From: Pelecanus crispus
Taxonomy: Eukaryota; Chordata; Aves; Pelecaniformes; Pelecanidae
Assembly (NCBI RefSeq): GCF_030463565.1
Contig: NC_134646.1
Coordinates: 40,059,240-40,123,239, forward strand
DNA length: 64,000 nucleotides
Direction of reading: 5' to 3'
Part shown: positions 38,001-62,308 of the stretch, piece after piece
How positions within the stretch are numbered: position 1 is the stretch's first letter
How the letters are laid out: every line of letters starts with the position of its first letter
Notes under the pieces: model-generated
Databases searched by the model: none
Told to the model about the DNA's origin: nothing
The model's input: the letters and a program-made list of their open reading frames with translations, nothing else
Translations under genes and position numbers: made by a program

Positions 38001-41000
38001 CACATCAGTTTTGAACTAGCATAGGGTGGACAAACCAAAACTAACTCTGAATCCAGCAGAGATGCCCTACTCAAAGGAAATTATCTTAAGCTAAATGTCA
38101 ATATCAAAAGAAATGAGACCTGATAAAAATGGGTTGCAAGAGTAATTCTATAAATGAAGCTATATCTTTTCCTACTTGCAAACCAATTTTATCTAAGCTT
38201 CAAAAAAATCAGATTGGAAACAGGTATGAAACGTAGACTGTCAGTCCAAATGAAAATTTAACAAAACAAAAAAGGAGGAATAGAATTGATTTATACTGCC
38301 TAAACTGCAATTCACAATAGCATTCCAACTATAAAAATTAGATTTTATATCTATATATTAGCTAACTTATAAATATGTACTCATATATACGTGTGTATGT
38401 CTGCTTTCCAATATGCATATACACAGAAAATGGGAAATTCAGATGTGTAAATAATGATGTTAAGCACTGTGCCCACAGGTGCTGACTGTCTGATGGGAAT
38501 ATATTTATTTGTGATTGGAGCTTTTGATCTTAAATATCGCGGAGAATACAACAAGCACGCTCAGTTGTGGATGGACAGTATTCATTGTCAATTGGTGGGA
38601 TCGCTGGCTATTCTGTCTACAGAGGTGTCAGTCTTACTGTTGACTTACCTGACTTTGGAAAAATACATCTGCATAGTTTATCCTTTTAGGTGTTTGAAGC
38701 CCAGAAAGTGCAGGACAATTTCCATTTTGGTTCTTATCTGGATAATTGGGTTTGCTGTTGCTTTTATCCCCCTGAGCAATAAGGAATTTTTCAGGAACTA
38801 CTATGGCACCAACGGCGTCTGTTTTCCTCTTCACTCAGAACAATCAGAAAGCTCAGCAAGTCAGATTTATTCTGTTGTCATTTTTTTAGGTAAGTTGCAT
38901 TTCTTCTTTATATATGATTAGAGCTGCAAATGAACTTAATTTTCAAACAAGTAAGATAGCTTTCCTGTGATGTTCACACCTCATATTTAGATGCTCCAGT
39001 AAGCACTTAAAGCACTTTTTCCATATTAGATAGATACTTAGCTATCTTAAAATGCATGAAGGGCTGAGAAAGTAGAAAGAAATTAATGGCCATTGAGTTC
39101 CTGAATGAATAGACTCTTTCAGGGAAGTAGAGCAACGATAAGACCAGAGGAGAACTACATAGTTTGGATCAGATGGCAGCCATTTATCAGGTGACAATGA
39201 ATGAAATAAACACCTGAGTAGGGGCAAAAATTCAGTGTTCAGGTGAAGACAGACTGAGATCTTCTGGTTGCTTAATTCTACAGGAATAGCAGTTTAGGTG
39301 AAACATTTTTCTTTACTATCCAGCCTGCAAATAGGTGATGTGGAATTGCCATTATGCTGTTAAGTTACAACTAATTTTATCGTCTTATACAGGTGTAAAC
39401 TTGGCAGCTTTTATCATCATTGTGTTTTCCTATGGGAGTATGTTCTACAGCGTTCACCAAACAGCTATTACAGCTACTGAAATTCGGAATCATATTAAAA
39501 AAGAGATGATCCTTGCTAAACGGTTTTTCTTCATTGTATTTACTGATGCACTATGTTGGATACCCATTTTTATTTTGAAACTCCTTTCTTTGCTTCAAGT
39601 AGAAATACCAGGTATGTTCGCTCTTTTGTGAGGCTGTTTCAACTGTATCTGTACAAAGAGTGTTGTTTCTACTTCAGAAGAAAAAGAATTTAATGTATTG
39701 AACTATATTACTATAATGAGCTTTATGTTATGTATCTATATATGTACACACAATATAATGAACTATATAGTTTTACTACTGCGTTAAACTATATATAAAT
39801 ATAATCATCAAAGATTAGTCACCTTTGAGTCAGCCAAAAAAAAACCCCCAAATTCAAATCGTTCAAGTCTGTCTCCATAGAATATATATAAAATGTACTA
39901 AATGTATTTGAAAATGAGGGCTGAATTGCATTGGCTTTTCTCATCTTATGGCTTTTGCTGGTTCTGCGGCCTAAATATGACTCAGGACAGTACAGTGTTT
40001 CCTATCTTGATTTAAGAATATAATTCTCATTCTGAAATTTCTTCTACAAACTGGTACTTATAGTTCAAAACATTAAGTTGTATAAAGCTGCGCTTACCTT
40101 CTTTACGCTATGAATATATTCCCATGTAAAAATAGTGTAACCTAAAAGATTAAAAATTGCACCTTGGTTTTTTCCTTCTCTTTGCAATACCAGTATGTGC
40201 CAGAAAAAATAGCCTCTTTATGTAGGGCTTGTAAACCCTGTTAGAAAGAACAGGTGAACATGCACAGTACCATCAGCCATAGCGGATTCAGACTCAATGT
40301 ACAGATATATGTCACAATACTATGTTGGCAAGAAAAAATCTTAGCTCAGAGAATTTTGTCTTATGTGCTGACCAGCAGTGTTGGGAGCTACCTTTTCAAA
40401 GTTCTGACTTGCATCTCAAATGTCTGAAAGTTACGTTGATTATGTCAAACATTTTCAGTTATTTTAAATCTTCTAAAATGCTTCTTCACAAGTTATCAAG
40501 CCACCTAAGAAATTTTAAAGAAAATATTGTGAAAAGCAGAAGCAGATGTATTCTGAGTCAAGAAACCTTGAAGAAATCTTGCTGAATGGCAGGGTGATCT
40601 TTGGATCAGCAAATGAATGTTCTGCATTAGATAAACTGGATTAAACAGGAATTATTCATTTCATGAAATTAAAGACATCACAGATAGTTGTCTATGTTTA
40701 CAGAAGCTTTGAACCCTGTTTGATAGCATTTCTTTTTCTCTGGGGATACAGTATGACAGCTTTTGAACTATGCAACTGCTTGTCTCCAAAACTGTAGACA
40801 ATGTTATGGGCATCAATAGGAAGGTATTGATTTTGCAACAAAGTCGTAAAGCCAGAGAGGAGGGGAAAGGGAGAGTGAATTAAGCTTCTTGGAACAGCTC
40901 TATAATTGTTTTATAAATCAAACAATGCAAAGGAGTGCACCCACTAACATCTTTCAGCACTTTAATCCTGTGCCTTCTCCACCTGCCCCTCAGGTAATGA

Positions 41001-42007
41001 GCTGACTTATCTCCCAAACGGTAAGGATGAGAAGGGGCACTGGAAAAATGCACACAGACCCTGATAAAGGCAGGAGAGCAGGAAACCTTCAGAAAGGAAG
41101 ATGGTGTGAACACGGAAACTCTTGCCAACAGGGCAAGCAGGAAATGAGGATGTATACAATGTCCTTTGTGGGGGGGGAGAGCAGAGAAGTCCTGGGGCAG
41201 AGGGGAAAACCATCCTGAGGGGACAGAGGGACTGGAGGATATTGCTTTGCGGGAGGACAGCACATCAGGGACGTCGTTAGGATTGGATGTCACTAGTCCT
41301 GGGAAGAGGATGGGGAACAGAGAGCACAGGAAGAGATAGGGAGCAAAGCAGAGACAAAAAGTTTTGGGGCAAGAAAATGGGGCTGAGCCAGAACAAGAAG
41401 TGTGCCAGGGCAAATAGGGAGCTATGGTATAGAAAAGTAAGAGGGCTAAATGGAACTACTGGAAGAGTAAAAAATGTTAGGTTTTGCAGGGAGTCCTGGA
41501 AACAGAGGTTGGTAAGAGGGCAGTGCAAGCGTAACAGTGAGAAGAAAAAGAAAAGTACTTCTTGCGACACGAGCCGAGCCTAGGAGTGCATGACCACCCC
41601 TCTCGCCAGGAAGCTGTGCTGCATAGGCATCAAGTGCTTGCGTTAATTAAAGGGTACAAATGCTGGAATGCGTATTACAGCTTCCTTTCTTTTTCCCTCC
41701 CTAAGGTACCATAACTTCTTGGGTGGTGATTTTTATACTGCCAATAAATAGTGCTCTGAATCCACTTCTCTACACTTTGACTACACGACCTTTCAAAGAA
41801 ATGATTCATCAGGTTTGGTACAATTACAGACAAAGAAGATCCAAAAGAGGTAAAGGCAGTCAGAAAACATACGGTCCATCATTTATTTGGGTAGAGATGT
41901 GGCCAATGCATGAAATCACGCCAAAGCTAACGAAGCCTGTGCTTTGTACAGACTCCTCTGACGCTTCAGTGACTACACAGTCAACAAGACTAAATTCATA
42001 TACGTAA
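8808..42007 (+). CDS. RXFP1: RXFP1, relaxin family peptide receptor 1 (exons 2-18; exon 1 not found)
   Basis: Leucine-rich-repeat GPCR of the LGR type C family. In mammals it sits in the plasma membrane, binds relaxin and raises cAMP. Seventeen exons can be joined with canonical GT-AG borders and matching phases, giving 748 codons plus stop. Order: LDL-receptor class A module with six Cys, acidic/aromatic linker, Cys-rich LRR N-cap, ten LRRs, hinge ([17 protein letters not shown]), seven transmembrane helices and a cytoplasmic tail ending RLNSYT. The closeness to mammalian RXFP1, including the EKYICIVYP motif at the end of TM3 and NPLLY in TM7, and the ETFDH neighbour separate it from RXFP2. 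The signal-peptide exon expected upstream was not recognised, so the annotated start is an exon border and not a start codon. Length fits the family (human 757 residues including signal peptide). An Asp replaces a hydrophobic ligand-contact residue in LRR exon 9. Confidence 0.96.
8964..13521 (+). other. RXFP1 intron 2, left part
   Basis: Intronic AT-rich DNA with a (tttg) microsatellite near 11484-11505 and the MIR-like fragment at 12372. No exon or other gene is supported. Confidence 0.7.
12372..12474 (+). mobile_element. Ancient MIR-like SINE fragment
   Basis: aaccaaggcccagagaagtg, then ggcagagctgggaacagact and agtgcttaacc, follow the order of the MIR 3' half (gaggcccagagag, gcagagctggga, tgcttaacc). 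It is diverged and without internal tRNA promoter boxes. Recognised from memory of the family consensus. Confidence 0.6.
13522..15818 (-). mobile_element. CR1 LINE, 2.3 kb 5'-truncated copy with degraded ORF2
   Basis: The CR1 3' end lies at the left (gaatcatagaatcatagaat). Reading leftward on the minus strand from 15.8 kb are the end of the AP-endonuclease (CSDHALVEF), the linker, the reverse transcriptase ([21 protein letters not shown]) and the 222-residue C-terminal part (14241-13573). Several frame breaks separate the parts. The normal RT catalytic FADD reads FAGN (about 14408-14419), so this copy cannot be active. It lies antisense in RXFP1 intron 2. Confidence 0.95.
15819..23878 (+). 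other. RXFP1 intron 2, right part
   Basis: About 8 kb of AT-rich intron. It has poly-T runs, including 30 T at 23064-23093. No protein-coding, RNA or mobile element could be recognised with confidence. Confidence 0.7.
23064..23093 (+). repeat. T30 homopolymer
   Basis: Thirty consecutive T in RXFP1 intron 2. On the minus strand it could be the poly(A) of an unrecognised retroposed sequence, but no such element is evident on the left side. Confidence 0.9.
23879..23980 (+). CDS. RXFP1: RXFP1 exon 3: LDLa-LRR linker
   Basis: The acceptor tttattag and donor gtaagt bracket 102 nt, phase 1 in and out. It encodes [12 protein letters not shown], the conserved start of the linker that contacts relaxin in the human receptor, then a diverged basic segment ([15 protein letters not shown]) and the TPEC that begins the LRR cap. 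Confidence 0.93.
24830..24935 (+). CDS. RXFP1: RXFP1 exon 4: Cys-rich LRR N-terminal cap
   Basis: The acceptor ccacgcag and donor gtaagt enclose 106 nt, entering phase 1 and leaving phase 2. It encodes [20 protein letters not shown], then [16 protein letters not shown], a cysteine-rich LRRNT cap with one N-glycosylation sequon. Confidence 0.95.
26231..26302 (+). CDS. RXFP1: RXFP1 exon 5: LRR 1
   Basis: A 72-nt exon with acceptor cctacag and donor gtaagg, phase 2 at both ends. It encodes [20 protein letters not shown] then LKNL, one 24-residue leucine-rich repeat. Confidence 0.95.
27894..27965 (+). CDS. RXFP1: RXFP1 exon 6: LRR 2
   Basis: A 72-nt exon, acceptor cttcttag, donor gtaagt, phase 2. 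It encodes one LRR beginning [18 protein letters not shown]. Confidence 0.95.
28986..29057 (+). CDS. RXFP1: RXFP1 exon 7: LRR 3
   Basis: A 72-nt exon, acceptor tttaag, donor gtatgt, phase 2. It encodes [18 protein letters not shown] and ends with HKLEWL. That Trp aligns with human W180, part of the hydrophobic pocket for the relaxin B chain. Confidence 0.95.
29900..29971 (+). CDS. RXFP1: RXFP1 exon 8: LRR 4
   Basis: A 72-nt exon, acceptor tttatag, donor gtaagt, phase 2. It encodes [18 protein letters not shown] then KSLILL. The first Ile and the penultimate Leu align with human I182 and L204, both contact residues and both kept here. Confidence 0.95.
29972..30745 (+). other. RXFP1 intron 8 with a GC-rich block
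   Basis: Most of the intron is AT-rich, but about 30060-30450 is clearly GC-rich with overlapping open frames on both strands (up to 161 codons on the minus strand). The frames resemble no protein I know. I treat the block as non-coding of unknown origin. Confidence 0.6.
30746..30820 (+). CDS. RXFP1: RXFP1 exon 9: LRR 5 (75 nt)
   Basis: The only 75-nt LRR exon, with acceptor tttttcag, donor gtaagt, phase 2. It encodes [20 protein letters not shown] and ends ILNWL. The leading Asp stands where I recall Val206 in human RXFP1. Confidence 0.95.
31103..31174 (+). CDS. RXFP1: RXFP1 exon 10: LRR 6
   Basis: A 72-nt exon, acceptor atcccag, donor gtaagt, phase 2. It encodes [18 protein letters not shown] then NTLTVL. 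The Asp and Glu of DLEGN match human D231/E233, which bind the relaxin B-chain arginines, and both are conserved. Confidence 0.95.
31175..32117 (+). other. RXFP1 intron 10
   Basis: It holds the composite TG/CA microsatellite at 31854-31928 and nothing else recognisable. Confidence 0.7.
31854..31928. repeat. TG-rich then CA-rich microsatellite
   Basis: A TG run interrupted by tatg and tatata is followed within about 20 bases by a run of ACAC. The two halves are roughly complementary and could form a hairpin. Confidence 0.85.
32118..32189 (+). CDS. RXFP1: RXFP1 exon 11: LRR 7
   Basis: A 72-nt exon, acceptor ctttcag, donor gtgagt, phase 2. It encodes [18 protein letters not shown] then QVLDEL. 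The Glu near the end corresponds to human E277, an acidic relaxin contact. Confidence 0.95.
32912..32983 (+). CDS. RXFP1: RXFP1 exon 12: LRR 8
   Basis: A 72-nt exon, acceptor ttctgcag, donor gtaagg, phase 2. It encodes [18 protein letters not shown] then KELSQL. The first Asp matches human D279 and is conserved. Confidence 0.95.
34239..34310 (+). CDS. RXFP1: RXFP1 exon 13: LRR 9
   Basis: A 72-nt exon, acceptor tttacag, donor gtaagt, phase 2. It encodes [18 protein letters not shown] then IKLKSL. Confidence 0.95.
36447..36518 (+). CDS. RXFP1: RXFP1 exon 14: LRR 10
   Basis: A 72-nt exon, acceptor tttacag, donor gtaagt, phase 2. It encodes [18 protein letters not shown] then RNLSHI. A CR1 retroposon begins about a dozen bases downstream of this donor. 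Confidence 0.95.
36531..36772 (+). mobile_element. CR1 LINE 3' end of a different subfamily
   Basis: It begins about ctccaggggaggtttagatg, includes gaagcactggaacaggctgc and ends ggtcttttccaacttaacaa with an imperfect CR1 tail. It has diverged from the other CR1 copies here. It inserted directly behind the splice donor of RXFP1 exon 14. Confidence 0.88.
37004..37233 (+). CDS. RXFP1: RXFP1 exon 15: hinge and TM1
   Basis: The acceptor aaccag and donor gtgagt enclose 230 nt, phase 2 in and phase 1 out. It encodes the Cys-containing hinge ([16 protein letters not shown]), the juxtamembrane segment and the first membrane helix ([20 protein letters not shown]), ending in the first intracellular loop and the start of TM2. 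Confidence 0.96.
37234..38478 (+). other. RXFP1 intron 15
   Basis: AT-rich intron of 1.2 kb with nothing recognised. Reading through the exon 15 donor would add about 34 residues and stop at 37337. Confidence 0.7.
38479..38889 (+). CDS. RXFP1: RXFP1 exon 16: TM2 to start of TM5
   Basis: The acceptor cccacag and donor gtaagt enclose 411 nt, phase 1 both ends. It covers TM2 ([12 protein letters not shown]), TM3 with EKYICIVYP at its cytoplasmic end, TM4 and extracellular loop 2 ([13 protein letters not shown], with the Cys that pairs with TM3), and it enters TM5. Confidence 0.96.
39393..39611 (+). CDS. RXFP1: RXFP1 exon 17: TM5-TM6
   Basis: The acceptor tatacag and donor gtatgt enclose 219 nt, phase 1 both ends. 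It encodes the remainder of TM5 ([16 protein letters not shown]), the basic third intracellular loop and TM6 ([18 protein letters not shown]). Confidence 0.96.
39612..41705 (+). other. RXFP1 intron 17 with a purine-rich tract
   Basis: The left half is AT-rich. From about 41020 to 41570 the plus strand is strongly enriched in G and A, giving long open frames on both strands that look like composition artefacts. No gene is supported. Confidence 0.65.
41706..42007 (+). CDS. RXFP1: RXFP1 exon 18: TM7, cytoplasmic tail and stop
   Basis: The acceptor ccctaag opens the terminal coding exon, phase 1. It encodes TM7 with NPLLY, the membrane-proximal [18 protein letters not shown] segment and a tail ending RLNSYT before TAA at 42005-42007. 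Confidence 0.96.
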
Positions 42008-42172
42008 ATACGTTTTGAATCTTCACGGTGACATCTGCACTGTTAGCTTCACATCTGTGGGCTTACTGCTTTACAGCAATGAGGAAAAATGAGGGAGGTA
42101 TGACACCTGGGCTCACGCGAACCGAAGCAGAAAGAAGAGGGAGCAGTGTCTGTCTGCAGGTAGAACTGAGAC

Positions 42173-42178
42173 AATAAA
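42173..42178 (+). terminator. Candidate RXFP1 polyadenylation signal (proximal)
   Basis: AATAAA lies about 165 bases after the RXFP1 stop. A second AATAAA at 43457-43462 is an equally plausible distal signal. Sequence alone cannot say which is used. Confidence 0.35.
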
Positions 42179-43456
42179 TTTACCATCTCACAACAGGACC
42201 TGACATTTTGACAACTCATCCTAGGTCAGAATGAGAAGTCAAGTTGTTTGTTTTTTTTCCTCCCAGAAGCCAGGAGTGTGGAAAAAAACCATGAATTGTC
42301 ATTTCAAACGTCTCACCCTGAAAGCAGAATGTTTCAAAATCATCTGTCTTGATAGGGGGGAAGGTTATTTTCATTAAACTTTTTTTTTTTAAATTCCCCA
42401 TTTCAACAGCTGAATTTTTTTTAAGAGTTGATTGGTTTCCTCATTAAGAATTTTTTTTTCTCCTCAAAATTTCTGACTGGCTCTGTTTAGGCCACATCAG
42501 CTCTCAAAACCTTTAGAGAGCACTCACCCTAAGAAAAATATTTAAATTTCATAATTAGACCAGTTTATTATGTTTGTCAAATCCAAACAAGTGAAAATTT
42601 TATTCCTTTTAAAAATTTACCAACTATTTTACTCATGTGAAGACAATCCTGAAATTGTAATGATCATTCTAATTCAGGCAGAACAAGAACTGTGGGAAAG
42701 GGAAAAAAACAAAAAAAAAGGGATTTTTTTTCTCAACTGAGCTGGTGGACGTTCCCCCTTCAGAAGAGCATCCTTCCCTGGAAAGACTGGACTGTGTACC
42801 CCAACATCTTGATGCTGCTCTTTTCCTCACTGTTTCTTAATGGGCTACCACAAGTAGCTCCCCACATCTTGTGGACTTCAACAAATCTCAGTCTGAAGAT
42901 GTCTATCTCTGTACATGGAACAATGGGAGATGGCCAGATAGAAGACTATCAGTCTTAATAGGTATCATGACATCTACATTTTAATCACCTTGTGCCTCTG
43001 ACTGGATGCGTTACAGTTAAAATAATTTAAGGAGCACAGCCATCCAGCACTTTTGGGGGCATTATTTTACTTCCTGGTGTTACAAGGGTTAAAAAAAAAA
43101 AAAAAATCCCATCTGAAACAATCCTCTGGAGGCATTTCCTTCACATACACTTACTGAAGAGAATCTTTTCCATTACAAATTACTATGACTTCCCTAGTTC
43201 TTTCAGTATCACGCTCACAGTCCGATGGCCTAGAAGCCCACAAAGGTAAAAAAGATGCTTCTTTTGCATTGATGATTTGAAGGTTTTTAAAATTAAGTTA
43301 AAAGATACTTCCAATGTTTGCACTTAACTTCTTAACAGTGTAAGAAGTAGAATTAAAAAAAGTGTGACTCACACTTCAGCTGTTTACAGAACTTTGGATT
43401 ATTCTGAAATCAAAGATTGTTGAGCATCTTGTTTCCACTACTGTATGTTTTATTGA

Positions 43457-43462
43457 AATAAA
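43457..43462 (+). terminator. Candidate RXFP1 polyadenylation signal (distal)
   Basis: AATAAA in the context ttgaaataaaagatt, 1.45 kb after the stop and just before the minus-strand CR1. Candidate only. Confidence 0.3.
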
Positions 43463-43675
43463 AGATTATCTGCTAAACAAAATGACTTCTTTTCCAAGTT
43501 GCTTAGCAACATTTTGGGCTGCAGGGTTAAAAACAGCTAAGTGAAGTCCTGCCATGTGGATTGCCTTTTAACCAGGGCAGTCAGAATTCAGTTTAATAGA
43601 ACTTGTATACTCTGAGGAGCCAAGCCTTCTCAATGACTGTAACTACTTTTGATGAGATACGCAAGGACGTCTGTC

Positions 43676-43948
43676 ATAGAATCATAGAATGCTTTGGGTT
43701 GGAAGGGACCTTCACAGGTCATCTAGCCCTATTCCCCTGCAGTGAGCAGGGACAGCTTTAACCAGATCAGGTTGCTCAGAGCCCCAGCCAACCTAACCTT
43801 GAATGTTGCCAGGGATGGGGCCTGCACCACCTCTCTGGGCAACCTGTTCCAGTGCATCACCACCCTCATTGTAAAAAACTTCCTTCTAATGTCTAGTCTA
43901 AATCTATTCTTCTTTAGTTTAAATCCGTTATTCCGTTATTCCTGTCCT
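43676..43948 (-). mobile_element. CR1 LINE 3' fragment between RXFP1 and C4orf46
   Basis: It starts agaatcatagaatgctttgg and runs with the same sequence as the 3' end of the 13.5-kb copy to aaatccgttattccgttatt, where it is truncated. The two copies belong to one subfamily. The last bases carry a small ccgttatt duplication. Confidence 0.92.
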
Positions 43949-45182
43949 TACCATTACTTCTGTTTTTCACTCAGTTATGGATATATTCAGTGTCATCTTT
44001 GTTTCTATGAGGAACACAAGAATATACATTATTTCAGGATTTTTTGTAACATCTTTATTGTTTTGATAATAAAACTACACTTCATCTTTAAAAAGTCTTT
44101 CTACCGGTAAAAATAAGGCTGACTAATAAATCATGGTACAGCTATGTTCTCCTGCAGCCTCCCATTACATTTCAGCATTACTTTTTTCACATTGCTCTGG
44201 TAAAGGTACAGGAGTTTCAGTACAGCTATTTATTACAGATTAGCAATCTTTCAGACCAAAAGGTTCTGTTATCAGTAAGCTCGAGACTAACTAACTAGTA
44301 ACTGCTTAAGGCAAAGATATAAAATAGGACCAAATACTGAAAGATCTCTAACATGCCTCCCGAGAGACGGGAGAATACATTTCACAGATTCTTTTCTAAT
44401 TTATGGAAGCTTTTACTTATAGTTCAAAATAATCCACCCTATTGGTAAACAATGCTGTTAAACTTCTACCATGCAGAGGTATATTGTCCATCATAAGGCA
44501 CTTTATTACAACAAAAGATAGTGTAAAATTATTTGCAGTAATCAAACATCTTGAAAAAAATCTGCAGCTTTATAGAAATATATTGCAATGCTAAAAAATA
44601 GTAAGGTTTGGGATATGAGGCTTATCTAAAGCTTGTAAATAAGCCATGACTTGCCATATTATCCCATCCCCAACACAGAGAAAAAGCGTGCATAGAAAAA
44701 AAAATGAAGTTAGTTCAGCAAGTTTCTCTGGAGTTGGCTGGGTTTCCGCTGGTGACAGCTCTTAATATACAATGAGGCTGACAATACCTCCTTGCAGGAC
44801 ACCACTTCCTCACCAGTAATGAGTTCTGGACGTACCACACGTACTAACTTTGCATCCACCACATTAGGAAGAAAAAAAAAAAGAGGGGAGACTATTTCAT
44901 GTATGAGGTCGCTGGAGCTGCAACGGAAGAGTCTAAAAGTCACAACCGATTCCCTAAACAAAGTTATTTTGCTCGGTGATTTACATACAACATCCATACG
45001 AGTCATCAAGTATTTCTCAAAGATCTCCGGGCTCACGGGGAGCTGCTGAGGGAAAACAAAAATCCACGTGAACTCCCCAAAAAAGGTGGTTTAAGAAAAA
45101 AAAACAAAACCCCAAACCGGCGTTCCAGTCCGACACCAGCGGGGGGCTCGGCGTGAGGCGGGCGAGCCGCCGCGGGGCAGGG
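43949..45182 (-). other. C4orf46 3' flank / probable 3'UTR
   Basis: Mostly AT-rich DNA downstream of the C4orf46 stop with candidate minus-strand polyadenylation signals. The short open frames at 44710-45049 on both strands show no recognisable product. Confidence 0.55.
44054..44059 (-). terminator. Candidate C4orf46 polyadenylation signal
   Basis: Plus-strand TTTATT (AATAAA on the minus strand) about 1.1 kb after the C4orf46 stop. Another lies at 44502-44507. Both are candidates only. Confidence 0.25.
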
Positions 45183-45866
<684 letters not shown>

Positions 45867-45915
45867 CTACCGGCTCCAGCCGTTGCCCCGCGAGGGAAGC
45901 CGGCCTTGCCGCCGG

Positions 45916-45935
45916 GCACGCTGGGAGCTGTAGTC
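45916..45935 (-). promoter_or_regulatory. ZNF143/THAP11-type motif
   Basis: The plus strand reads gcacgctgggagctgtagtc. Its complement contains ACTACAGCTCCCAGC, a full match to the ACTACAnnTCCCR element common in CpG-island and bidirectional promoters. Confidence 0.65.
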
Positions 45936-45980
45936 CTGCCGGCGGGACGGGGCGGGACCGGCCCCGTCGTGTCCGTCCGT

Positions 45981-45996
45981 CCCCCCCCCCCCCCCC
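45981..45996. repeat. C16 homopolymer in the bidirectional promoter
   Basis: Sixteen consecutive C about 90 bp before the ETFDH start codon. The length may be unreliable in sequencing. Confidence 0.85.
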
Positions 45997-46005
45997 TGCG
46001 CCGAG

Positions 46006-46017
46006 TGCGCAGGCGCG
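46006..46017 (+). promoter_or_regulatory. NRF1-like site upstream of ETFDH
   Basis: tgcgcaggcgcg differs at one position from the NRF1 consensus YGCGCAYGCGCR. It lies about 70 bp before the ETFDH start codon, a plausible place for a nuclear gene of mitochondrial function. Confidence 0.45.
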
Positions 46018-46087
46018 GCCGAGGGCCGGCGGGGGGCGTGGGCCGCGCGGTCGCGGAGGGCGCCGAGGGGGGTCGCGGGCCGCCGCC

Positions 46088-62308
<16,221 letters not shown>

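Larger units (their letters stand above)
42008..43675 (+). other. RXFP1 3' flank / probable 3'UTR
   Basis: It contains the two candidate polyadenylation signals and A- or T-rich runs (e.g. 43089-43106). No other gene is seen. Confidence 0.6.

Noticed and set aside
40880-41583. Open frames of 177, 97 and 98 codons in RXFP1 intron 17
   Set aside because: Explained by the purine-rich strand bias (Lys/Arg/Gly/Glu on plus, Phe/Leu/Ser/Pro on minus). No homology.
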